DNA of 64,000 nt, from NCBI GenBank assembly GCA_031963415.1, contig JASSUI010000001.1:558001-622000 (forward strand), read 5' to 3'. The stretch comes from JASSUD01 sp031963415 (GTDB lineage Bacteria; Pseudomonadota; Gammaproteobacteria; Burkholderiales; Burkholderiaceae). The notes below the pieces were generated by a model, which was given only the letters and a program-made list of their open reading frames with translations, was not told the origin of the DNA and ran no database searches. The translations under genes were made by a program, and so were the position numbers. Below, piece by piece: positions 1 to 9,600 of this stretch. Numbering within the stretch: the stretch's first letter is position 1; the number at the start of each line of letters is the position of its first letter.

Positions 1-1
1 T

Positions 2-460
2 TCCACCAAACTTGACGAAATCAAAGATACTTTCTCGTCCATAATAGAAAATATCGCTACCGACATACGCGGTGCACGAAGGGAACCTCCCTTGGAACGA
101 AAAATAATTATGCAACCGATTACAGCAGAACACCCAGCAAATCAATCAAATACAGCCCCACATAATACTCCAGCAAACCATACACCAGAAGCGTCTTTAA
201 ATTTTTATGCTCCCGATTCAACTGGTGCGGCAGAAAGGCAAATTCAAAATGCAAATTCATCTTCTGTTAATAACTTACCTATGAATAGCCGTGTATTACA
301 AGATAATAAGTTCTCTTATGATGATCTTGCCAAGCAGTTACAAAGCACAAGGGATAGTTTTAACGAGCAACTTGAATTAAGCAATGCAATACGAAAAGAC
401 TCGACAAAATACCAAGCAAAAATTAATAATAGAAAAAATGGAAATAAACATAAAATATAA
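2..460 (+). CDS. C-terminal part of an unrecognised protein (5' end outside the window)
   Basis: The reading frame is open from base 2 through the first possible start (TTG at 92) to the TAA at 458-460, so the gene most likely began upstream of the window and only its last 152 or so residues are visible. A start at the TTG would have no ribosome binding site. The visible part opens with an amphipathic helical stretch (LDEIKDTFSSIIENIA), followed by a low-complexity Asn/Pro/Ser/Thr/Gln-rich segment, another short helical stretch (YDDLAKQLQSTRDSFNEQLE) and a Lys/Asn-rich basic tail. No known domain is recognised. Composition resembles the Ser-rich and coiled-coil proteins elsewhere in the window, so a secreted or host-directed protein is possible but unproven. 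It converges with recC across a 97-base AT-rich spacer. Confidence 0.6.
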   Translation, partial: STKLDEIKDTFSSIIENIATDIRGARREPPLERKIIMQPITAEHPANQSNTAPHNTPANHTPEASLNFYAPDSTGAAERQIQNANSSSVNNLPMNSRVLQDNKFSYDDLAKQLQSTRDSFNEQLELSNAIRKDSTKYQAKINNRKNGNKHKI

Positions 461-557
461 ATAGAAAAATTATTTATATTTTTTAAATATATTTTTAATA
501 TAAATACAATAAATTTAAATCACTCTAACTACTACAATTACTGATGGAAGCGAGCAT

Positions 558-3500
558 TTAATTCCTATCTCCAATAATTTCAAGATACTCATGCAAAGGC
601 TCAAATACGCTCCGCGCTAGCGCCATAAACTCTTCATCAAGTACAGTTTCCCCCCTTTGCTCACGCAAAGCAGCACGCCAATACGGATCCTGCGCTTCTC
701 CCCTGATTTGCTGAGTGCCAAGCCACGCACTGAAGGCTGCCACCTCACCTTCTGCCACCACAGCCCATGCGCTTTTAGGGAAAAAACGTAAGGGAGAACA
801 AAGGCCAATTTGATAGAGCCCAATAAGCTCTCCTAGATAGTGCGCTGCGTCAGCCACCATTGTGAAGCTAAAAGTCTGAGTTTGCCCTAGCCACAAAGTG
901 CGCGGAATCACGCCTGCTGGTGCCGCAACGCATAACGCTAAATGATGCAGCCATGCATCTAAATAATCACGTGCGTTAGGACGTGCGTAACGATAAAGCA
1001 CTAGACCTTGCTCCGTCAGCGTTGAGAAGGTGCCGTTTAGCGTCACTGGCACATCAGCAAAGCCTACACAGCTATCTGGCACAGGTAGATCAGCTGGCCA
1101 TAACGGCTTTAAGCTCGATGTAAATGGGTAGGGAGCGCTATTCACCAAAGCTTTACGCACGCGCACAGCAAATTGTGTCAGCGCGGCTAATTCATGCTCA
1201 CACCAAATCTTGCCAAGTACCCCGTTCGGTATCTCTGGGCTAGCCTGTGCAATACAGTTAGCACGTTCAACTAATTTAATAGGCAATACGTCATCATTAG
1301 ACTCAGCTAAATCTCTCATCGTCACTGCGTCATCAGCAAGCAACAGAGGTAATAAACGCATGGCCAACGCATCACGAGTGAACCAATCAAACTCAAAAGG
1401 CTCCACATCTACAGGTGCCGAGGTTGAATAACGCAGCAATGCACCCAAGCGATCGCGCAGCAGAGAGCGCGCCGGATGCCTCCAAAATTGCGCAAAGTCA
1501 GCAAAAGCCAATTCAGAAACGCTGGATGCAGCCAATGGTCTAGTAAAAAAAGGTAAAAGCTGGCTGCGCTGTTCAGCGGGTAAAGCAAGCGTAGTCGCAA
1601 CCTCAGCGCGAATTGCATCGTAGGTAAATAGGCGACTGCCGCGCGTCGCAGTCGATGAAAAATAGTCATTTGAAAAAGCTTGCAATGGGTGCTCAATCAC
1701 AAAACGCTCGCGTGCTGCACACAGTGCTTCAGGCGACGCATCAGGGCCAGCTAACGCTTGGCTTAGATAATCAAGCAGCTCATCGACTGGTGCTGCGGGA
1801 GGCAACGGCGCGTTGTCCCGCAAGCTACGGCCGGTATAGGCTAATAACAAATGCTCTCGAGCAGCTAACAATAAATCAAGGAATAGATTTCGCTCATCCG
1901 CGCGCCGCTGACGATCTCCCACTCGGCCAAACGCCGCCATCAAATCAAATTCATCCGCGCGCGCAACACTTGGCAACACGCCCTGCTCTAACCCAAGCAA
2001 GCAAATCACTCGATATGGCAAACCACGCAAGCTTGGAAAAGCAGCAAACGTCACCCCACCGCTTGGCACACCGCCGGGCGCCGCAGCATCCAGCACAGAA
2101 GCTAGCGCACAGCGTATAACAGCAGCAGGGATAAGTGTATCTGGCGCTTCAACGATTATCACCTCAGCCAATTGGGATAATGCTTGCTGCACCTGGGCCA
2201 CTTGTGATGCATAAGGTGCCTGCGCGCTAAAGAAGCGTTCAAGCGCAGTATTTAGCAAGACATGCCACCCTTCAGCCGTGCGCGCGGTAGCGCATGCCTG
2301 TGCAAAATCATCCAGCGCATCGACCAAATCGGATAAACGGCCCAATAACTCCGCCTCTCCGCCTCCCCCCGCTATGGGGAGCCAATCACCTGTGGGCAAG
2401 GCGCCCTCTGGCAACGCATAACCAAGATAAAGGCGCATCAATGCATCGGCAAAAGTATGCCGTTTAAGAGAACCACAAGGAGTCTCTTGAACCTTTATTT
2501 CAGGTGCAAAACCGCGGCGCGCACCAGCTGCTTGCAGCCAAGTCTCAATCGTTTCAAGTTGCGCCGCTTCAATACCATAGCGTGCTGCTAACGCGTCTAC
2601 TTGCAACCACTCGAGCAAATCAGCCAACGCAACCTCTCGTTGCGGCAACGTCAACATACTATCCAACGCACGTGCAATAGGGTTGATACGCGACGGAGGC
2701 AAACCAGTAATGTGATAAGGAATATGCTGTGGCCCAGACATCGCCGTGGACACACTGCCAAAGACAGCATCAATCAACGGCGCAGCAACAGTTAGATCAG
2801 GCACAGCAACTAATACATCGGCCGGCTCAAGCGTTGGGTCTTGGTTAAACAATGCAAGTAGCCGATCATGCATTACCTCAAGTTGTCGTACTAAACTGTG
2901 GCAAACATGCACTTCAATACTTTCAACACCATCAACCTCTTCCGTATTCAGCTTAACCGGTTGCTCCTGTAAATTAAGGATGGCGTTCTGTACAGCAGCG
3001 AGCCATGTTGGCGCAGGGTTTTCTACATATTTAGCCGCCTCGACCACGGCTGTGTCTTGCGTCATTTCCTGCAGCACATGCAATTGCGCTTGTGTTTGGC
3101 GTCCCCATTCGGCTAACAGTGCATTGCCAATTTCCTGATAATCAATCTGCTGCGCTAGAGCTAACTTGGCCACACGGGCGGTACGCACGATGTCATACCA
3201 ATATTCACGGCAAGGGTTGAGTACATAGAGATGCACATCCATGCAGCTTGCTAGTTCACGCAGTACCGCGAGATGTAAAGGAGCCATCGTGGGCAGCGCA
3301 AACACACTCACCCGTTGAGGCCAAGCTGATGGAGTAGAAATGGACTGCGTAGCCTGCCGGCGCAGCTCAACTAAAAAATGCTGCAGAGATAACGCCGGCT
3401 CGTTCGAAGCCTGCGTTTCGGCGCTCAAGCATCGCCATAATTCAGCCTGCCAGCGCTCGTCTCCACGCTGCGCTTGATTGGCTATTAACACAGGCTGTGC

Positions 3501-3989
3501 TGTTTGCTGCGCAGCCTCAGGCGCGGATAAAATCGAACGTCCCTCTTGCCAAGCCAACAGCCAATCAGAACGATAAGTGAGGTACTGGTCAAAAAGCGCC
3601 GCGACGCGCTGCGCCAGCTCATAACGCATACGCTCATCAGCTAGGCGTAAATACGCACCCAGTCGCTCATCATCCGCCCAACACTCGCTTTTTGGATCAA
3701 GCAAGCGGTAGCAGCGCCATACCAGCCGTTCTTTAACATACAGCGACTGTTGCGGCAGCGTGAACATCTGCCCAACTTGCTGCCATAACCATTGCCCCAG
3801 ATAAGTGAAATGCACGTTCGCGCAAATGCCAAAGCGTGATGCAAAATCTAGCTCAAGCCGACGACGTAACGCCGTGCTTGGCACAATAATCGATTCTGCT
3901 TGCCAGGGATTAGGTAACTGTTGCGTTAGCTCATCAAGCAAAGCTTCAGCTAGCACTTCATAACGGTTTGCATAAAACAGCTTAAGCAT
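558..3989 (-). CDS. recC: Exodeoxyribonuclease V subunit gamma (RecC)
   Basis: RecC is the non-catalytic, Chi-recognising subunit of the RecBCD helicase-nuclease that processes double-strand breaks for homologous recombination. The product is about 1,143 residues, normal for RecC. Its opening (LKLFYANRYEVLAEALLDEL, then VPSTALRRRLELDFASRFG) is the typical RecC N-terminus, with the inactive helicase-like domains following (e.g. LVAVPDLTVAAPLIDAVFG near 395-415, and FAAFPSLRGLPYRVICLLGL near 655). I start at the ATG at 3987-3989; a TTG one codon upstream is also in frame. recB and recD normally follow recC in related bacteria, but here the next gene downstream is an unrelated convergent one, so they are elsewhere or lost. 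The gene diverges from the FUSC gene. Confidence 0.92.
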   Translation of the reverse strand: MLKLFYANRYEVLAEALLDELTQQLPNPWQAESIIVPSTALRRRLELDFASRFGICANVHFTYLGQWLWQQVGQMFTLPQQSLYVKERLVWRCYRLLDPKSECWADDERLGAYLRLADERMRYELAQRVAALFDQYLTYRSDWLLAWQEGRSILSAPEAAQQTAQPVLIANQAQRGDERWQAELWRCLSAETQASNEPALSLQHFLVELRRQATQSISTPSAWPQRVSVFALPTMAPLHLAVLRELASCMDVHLYVLNPCREYWYDIVRTARVAKLALAQQIDYQEIGNALLAEWGRQTQAQLHVLQEMTQDTAVVEAAKYVENPAPTWLAAVQNAILNLQEQPVKLNTEEVDGVESIEVHVCHSLVRQLEVMHDRLLALFNQDPTLEPADVLVAVPDLTVAAPLIDAVFGSVSTAMSGPQHIPYHITGLPPSRINPIARALDSMLTLPQREVALADLLEWLQVDALAARYGIEAAQLETIETWLQAAGARRGFAPEIKVQETPCGSLKRHTFADALMRLYLGYALPEGALPTGDWLPIAGGGGEAELLGRLSDLVDALDDFAQACATARTAEGWHVLLNTALERFFSAQAPYASQVAQVQQALSQLAEVIIVEAPDTLIPAAVIRCALASVLDAAAPGGVPSGGVTFAAFPSLRGLPYRVICLLGLEQGVLPSVARADEFDLMAAFGRVGDRQRRADERNLFLDLLLAAREHLLLAYTGRSLRDNAPLPPAAPVDELLDYLSQALAGPDASPEALCAARERFVIEHPLQAFSNDYFSSTATRGSRLFTYDAIRAEVATTLALPAEQRSQLLPFFTRPLAASSVSELAFADFAQFWRHPARSLLRDRLGALLRYSTSAPVDVEPFEFDWFTRDALAMRLLPLLLADDAVTMRDLAESNDDVLPIKLVERANCIAQASPEIPNGVLGKIWCEHELAALTQFAVRVRKALVNSAPYPFTSSLKPLWPADLPVPDSCVGFADVPVTLNGTFSTLTEQGLVLYRYARPNARDYLDAWLHHLALCVAAPAGVIPRTLWLGQTQTFSFTMVADAAHYLGELIGLYQIGLCSPLRFFPKSAWAVVAEGEVAAFSAWLGTQQIRGEAQDPYWRAALREQRGETVLDEEFMALARSVFEPLHEYLEIIGDRN

Positions 3990-4135
3990 CAAACTAGCTC
4001 AACATAAAAAATGGATTGGGGTGGATATATAACTATATTAGCCATTCAGCCAAATTTATTGACCAATTAGTAGGATGTTCACGCACAAAAAATACGCTAG
4101 ACTCGTGCTCTTTTGACGCTGCCCCTTTATACGCG

Positions 4136-6481
4136 ATGCGCTACTCGGTAGGAATTAAAAAGTTTTTATACAGCCAATACTTTTACGGCGGACTACGGAT
4201 CGCGGTGGGGATATCACTACCTGCCATATTAATGCTGGTGATATTCGATAATCGAGAGCTGGGTTTTACGATTTCGACGGGTGCGCTTAGCGTTTGCACG
4301 GTCGACATGCCAGGGCCACTGAAATATAAACATAATGAAATGTTGACCTGCTCGCTGCTAGGTTTATTAGTGGCGTTCGTGACCGGCATAGGAACAGCTA
4401 ATCCAGCTACGCTCTGGCTGACCGTTGTGTCACTAACTTTTGTGCTATCGATGCTCGTCGTTTATGGTTTTAAATGGCCGCAGATTAGCTTCGCTGCACT
4501 TTTTATTATGGCGGTCACGTTTGGTAAGCACTTTACCCCCTCTGAAGCATTGATCAACGCCGCTTGGATTGGCGTCGGCGGACTTTGGTACACGTACTGG
4601 AGTACGTTAGTCAGTGGTTGGCAATCGCATCGGCTTGAGCAGCAAGCGATTGCCGAAAGTGTGTTTGCAACAGCTGAATATCTCCGCGCGCGCGCCAATT
4701 TCTACGAACTAGAAAACGATCTTGACGAATGCTATCGACAGCTCGTCACTAAGCAAATTACCGCCGTCGATTTGCAAGATGCAGCACGTGATATTGTGCT
4801 GCGTAATCTACCCAATCTAAGGGCTGGCAAGCTCGATGTACAACGCACGATGCTGTTTAATCTTTTCATCAATATTGTTGATCTGCATGAAATGGTGGTG
4901 GCGGCCCACACGGATTATGTATTGCTACGCAATACGTTTGGCGGCTCGGATGTGATGATTTTTTTCCGCGATCTGATCCGCAAAATTGCGCATGATCTTG
5001 AAACAGTCGGTTTGGCCGTATTGCAAGATCAACCGTTACAGCCTCAAGCAAGAGTTAAAGCCGAGTTACGCGCGATTGAATATGAAATCGAAGCAATGCG
5101 TAAAAAGCATTTTCCAGATAAACACCCAGAAGCCTATGCAGCACTGGTCGCCACGTGCCGACGAGTATGGAGTTTGTCGCGTCTGATTGACAGAATGCGC
5201 AGCAATACCCGCATGGAAAAAAGCTCACTCAAAACAGAGATCAATCTTGATCAAATGCTGCAAGACTTTTTAAAGCATCGCAAAGTCCCCTTCGCGCAGA
5301 TCTTTTCTAACCTAACACTCAACTCCCCAAGCTTTCGGCATGCACTGCGCGTCACGGCGGCTGTTGCATTTGGCCTTTGGCTTGGCAGGCTTTTACCGCT
5401 GACTAATGCTTATTGGATTTGCTTAACCAGTATCGTTATTTTGAAACCAGGTTTTTCGTTAACGAAGCAGCGCAATATACATCGTTTAATCGGCACAAGC
5501 ATCGGTTGCGCGCTCAGCGTCGTGTTGATCACGTTCGTTAAATCACCTCATACATTGCTGATCATTATGTTTACCTGCATGGTGATGAGCTATAGCTTGC
5601 TGCTTTTCAACTACCCAGCAAGTGTCGTCTTTACTTCGTCGTATGTATTGATTTTGTATCACTTGCTTGCCCCTGAAAGCATGCGACTCATTGGAGAGCG
5701 AGCGATCGACACAGCAATAGGCGGCGCGATTGCGGTCGCGATGAGCTATCTATTCCCCTATTGGGAATATCGCTTTATGAGGCCGTTAGTCAAAGATGTA
5801 ATTGGCTCGATACGAGAATATTTCGAAGCGGTGCGCTCGATTAATGAGAAGCTCGCGAACAATGCTCGAGCATGGCTCAATAGCACAGTGAGTAAAGCGA
5901 GTGTGTCTGCACTACTCGCTGAGCGCGATCTGCGCTACCGTCTTGCGCGCAAGAATATGCATATTGCATTTGCGAATTTAGGTAACGCTTTTTCGCGGAT
6001 GATCCTTGAGCCCAAGTCACAGCAAAAATTTGTCGCTGAATTAAACGACTTATTAATCCAAAGCCACGTACTAGCCGCGCAGATCACGTCTGCCGCACCG
6101 CTGATCGCAGCCATTGAGAGCACAGATAAACCAGCGCTTGCGCACGCCCTAGCAGTGATAGATAGCAACCTCGCGCAAGCCGAAGCTAGCACAAGCCTAC
6201 CCGACAAGCCTCAGGTGGAGGCGGCCAATCATCCAAATGATGTCCCTCAACCTGAACGCGTTGAATCAGACACCCATACTAGCGGCACTGAGCGGCTCGA
6301 TACGATCAAATCCCTGTCTCGCGAACTCGATTCAATGGTAGTCAGCGCCCAGCAAACCGAAGCTGTGCCTGCTGAAATGGTGCAAGACCTTAAATTACTT
6401 GCACACCAATGCAAGCAGATGATTACCGTTTCACAGATTATTGTTAAGGATGCGCGCGTTATTCGGTTGCCAGCAAACTAA
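4136..6481 (+). CDS. FUSC-family inner-membrane transporter (YccS/AaeB-like)
   Basis: About 781 residues with the FUSC layout: an N-terminal bundle of membrane helices (residues about 15-170), a long cytoplasmic helical region, a second helical membrane bundle (about 395-550) and a cytoplasmic tail. The second bundle shows the family signature of hydrophobic helices around NAYWICLTSIVILKPGFS followed by R-x-I-G-T-x-x-G (HRLIGTSIGCALSVVL). Family members export aromatic acids or are poorly characterised; the substrate here is unknown. I choose the ATG at 4136 because residues after it begin the conserved region; the frame stays open back to a TTG at 4016. It diverges from recC, and the roughly 150-base spacer must hold both promoters. 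The last 120 residues (Ala/Asp/Pro-rich, then helical) are more variable. Confidence 0.85.
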   Translation: MRYSVGIKKFLYSQYFYGGLRIAVGISLPAILMLVIFDNRELGFTISTGALSVCTVDMPGPLKYKHNEMLTCSLLGLLVAFVTGIGTANPATLWLTVVSLTFVLSMLVVYGFKWPQISFAALFIMAVTFGKHFTPSEALINAAWIGVGGLWYTYWSTLVSGWQSHRLEQQAIAESVFATAEYLRARANFYELENDLDECYRQLVTKQITAVDLQDAARDIVLRNLPNLRAGKLDVQRTMLFNLFINIVDLHEMVVAAHTDYVLLRNTFGGSDVMIFFRDLIRKIAHDLETVGLAVLQDQPLQPQARVKAELRAIEYEIEAMRKKHFPDKHPEAYAALVATCRRVWSLSRLIDRMRSNTRMEKSSLKTEINLDQMLQDFLKHRKVPFAQIFSNLTLNSPSFRHALRVTAAVAFGLWLGRLLPLTNAYWICLTSIVILKPGFSLTKQRNIHRLIGTSIGCALSVVLITFVKSPHTLLIIMFTCMVMSYSLLLFNYPASVVFTSSYVLILYHLLAPESMRLIGERAIDTAIGGAIAVAMSYLFPYWEYRFMRPLVKDVIGSIREYFEAVRSINEKLANNARAWLNSTVSKASVSALLAERDLRYRLARKNMHIAFANLGNAFSRMILEPKSQQKFVAELNDLLIQSHVLAAQITSAAPLIAAIESTDKPALAHALAVIDSNLAQAEASTSLPDKPQVEAANHPNDVPQPERVESDTHTSGTERLDTIKSLSRELDSMVVSAQQTEAVPAEMVQDLKLLAHQCKQMITVSQIIVKDARVIRLPAN

Positions 6482-6544
6482 GAAAGCAATAAGGCCTCAC
6501 CCCTTAATTATCTACGCCATACGGCTAGGCTAGCGTTATGTAAC

Positions 6545-6610
6545 GTTCTTGCTTCATTAACAGTCGTTTTAGAAGCTTAAAGAAACCAATGTGCAAGCCT
6601 TCATCGTACT
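6545..6610 (-). pseudogene. Relic of a further NACHT-protein copy
   Basis: The spacer 6482-6695 between the FUSC gene and the first NACHT gene has no intact gene. Around 6565-6605 the reverse strand reads DEGLHIGF, identical to a segment just after the TIR/SEFIR-like domain of the two NACHT proteins (base-level match to about 15225-15255 and 10195-10225). Immediately beside it the sequence switches to the 3' flank shared by both NACHT genes. This is best explained as the scar of a deleted third tandem copy. A more decayed version of the same junction is visible at about 11585-11615. Confidence 0.5.
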
Positions 6611-6695
6611 GCGCTTACCAGAAACAACTATTCAAGGATTTGACTGTGGCATGGTTAGTAAGCGCTGCTGATCGAGAGAGCCAACTCAGGCATAC

Positions 6696-9600
6696 CTATT
6701 TCCTCCATGGATTAATCTTGAACATAGCTCGATCCCGAAGGCTGTCCACTTTCTTTATAGAAGTCAGAGGAATGTCCTCATTCTGCTGGGTTTGTTGAAT
6801 CGCTTGGGTGACCGCTTCTTCGTCATTTGTCATGGGCATACCCACAGCCGCTTGAACTTGTCGAATCGCTTGCTTGAACTCCGCTTCGTCATCAGCATCG
6901 TTAAACGGAACGGTCTGAAGCCCCTCAGCGGTATAAAAGCACAGGGTATTATCCTGGATATAAACAGGCTCACTTTGATTAAAGCGTTGTTGGGGTAAGT
7001 AGTTTGTGTAGATCAGCGCTATCTGCTGTCTGTTAAGGGTGGGCAATAAGCGATAGAGGGCCCAGCGGTGCTGACTTAACGCATCAGCCGCGCTGCGCCT
7101 CGCCCAATGGCTCTGGCCCTTCGTCAGTTCGATCAAGGCACTCAGGGCCGACTCGGGTAAGGAAAACTGCTGGCCTAACGCAGAAGCCGCGCTGTGCCTC
7201 ACCCAATCTCTCTGGTCCTTCGTCAGTTCGATCAAGGCACTCAGAGCCGGCTCAGGTAAGGAAGAATGCTGGCCTAACGAAGAAGCCGCACTGCGCCTCA
7301 CCCAACTGTCCTGGTCCTTCGTCAGGCCGATCAGGGCATTCAGGGCCGACTCGGGTAAGGAAGAATGCTGGCCTAACGCCAAAGCCGCACTGCGCCTCAC
7401 CCAATTGTTCTGGTCCTTCGTTAGCTCGATCAAAACCTTCAGGGCCGACTCGCATAATGAAGACTGCTGGCCTAACGAAGAAGCCGCGTCGTACCTCACC
7501 CAATAGTCCTGGTCCTTCGTCAGGCCGATCAAGGCATTTAGGTCCAACTTGGGTAAGGAAAACTGCTGGCCTAACGCCAAAGCCGCGTGGCCCCTCACCT
7601 CATAGTCCTGGTCCTTCGTCAGTTCGATCAAGGCCTTCAGGGCCGACTCGGGTAACGAAGAATGCTGGCCTAACGCAGAAGCCGCAAAGCGCCTCATCTT
7701 ATCATCCTGGTCCTTCGTCAGGCCGATCAACGCATTCAGGGCCGACTCGGGTAAGGAAGAATGCTGGCCTAACGAAGAAGCCGCGCGGCGCCTCACCTCA
7801 TCGTTCTGGTCCTTCGTCAGGCCAATCAAAACCTTCATGGCCGACTCGGATAAGGAAGATTGCTGGCCTAACGCAGAGGCCGCGCTGCGCCTCACTCCAT
7901 CGTTCTGATCCTTCATGAGTTCGATCAAGGCATTCAGGGCCGACTCGGGTAACGAAGAATGCTGCCCTAACGCAGAAGCCGCGCTGCGCCTTACCCCGTC
8001 GTTCTGGTCCTTCGTCAGGCTGATCAACGCATTCAGGGCCGACTCGGGTAACGAAGACTGCTGGCCTAACGCAGAAGCCGCGCTGTCCCTCACCCAATCG
8101 TCCGGGTCTCTCGTCAGGCCGATTAAGACCTGGGTAGCGGCGTCCGAGAGGGCAGAGCGACGGCCAAGTGCATTGGCAACCGCCTTTTTTCTGTTGGCTG
8201 AAGTTGTCCCCTTTAGGTAATCCAGCAACAGAGACTCGGGAAGCGTGGGCTGAGAAGCCAGCCCGCTTTGATATGCCTGATCGATTTCGAATTTCAGCCA
8301 TTGCGCTACATGTTGCATCAGCCTGACTCGGACCTGGGGCAACAACCTCACCTCCGGTAGACGTGCCGCCTCATGCAGACAGTTCATCATCAGACGTTGA
8401 TGAGCTGCACCGAATAAATCACGCGGTTCACTTTCAAGGACATCAAAGAATCGATTCAGCGCTTCTGCGCGTAACAGCCCTGAAACAAACCACCAAAAAA
8501 TCTCATAGCGCGGATTGTATTTGTGTTGGCGAACCAACGCTTCGGGCGAGGCTTTTGTCCAGCGCTGAGCGTCACTCAACAGTAAGGCAATTTCCTGCCC
8601 GGTTTCCCAACACTGCACAAAATGCTTGGCCGCCAAAAATTCCTGAAACGTCAAATGCATAAAATGGTAACTGCCTTGTTCATCATCAGTATGTAAAAAC
8701 GAGAGTTTTTTAAGGTTAGCTTCCAACGTAAAGGGGAGTTGTCTTCCTTGCTCTTCAAGCTGTTCGATAAACGTATGTAGATCTCGCTGACTAAATTCAA
8801 TCTGATTACGCTGCAATCCCCTAAATGCTAAGACACTCAAAAAATTCTGTTCGGCTTTGACCAATCTTTCGATTCGAGAGGGACTTTGAATGGCGTTAAC
8901 TTGGTCTGCACTTAACGGTTTCCCGCCGTGCCATATATCTAAGCGCAGCATATCTTTACGCCATAATTTATTCATCATCGCTTGATATAAGGCCGTGACG
9001 GTTATGGTTTCTGACGCCGCTTGTTGGAGGCGCTTGATTTCATCCCAGCTGTAGCACAACGCATCCAACTGGATCGGCACGTTGACCAACTCTTGAATAA
9101 AAGGCGTGGCTTGGATAAAGCGCTTCATCTCTTGGGCTTGCCGCGGCAGCAGGATGGCCGGGTTATCGAGATATGCCGTGACATCTTTCGGGCTAAAGCC
9201 AATCGTCTCCAATTCCAAATCCATCGGATTGGCTGGCTTTAAATCCACATAAGGCCGAGACGTAATCAACACGGCAGGCTGATTCAGTAAGTGTTTCACA
9301 AACTCAACCATCGGCTCATGCTCACTCCATTCCTGCGCCACTTCATCCCAGCCATCGAGGACAAACAGCGTTTTCTCTTTCGCTACGCCGTTAATTTGCG
9401 CGGCGAGTGTTTTCGCTAAAACTTGGCCTTTAGAGTGGTTGGAAAAGTAGATTTCATGAAACAGCGTCACGAGATCGCAGTTGGCTTTACCTTTCAACGT
9501 GCGCAGCGGAATCCACAGCACATAGTCAAAGTGATCTCGCCATTGCCCTTGCTGCGTGTAGTCGTAAACGATCTTTTTGGATAAGGTCGTTTTACCGATG

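Noticed and set aside
1655..2119. 154-codon plus-strand frame inside recC
   Set aside because: Antisense shadow of a well-supported conserved gene.
7457..7918. Pro/Ser/Arg-rich plus-strand frame, and its counterpart at 12000-12533
   Set aside because: Antisense shadows of the 99-bp HEAT repeats, repeating with the same period.
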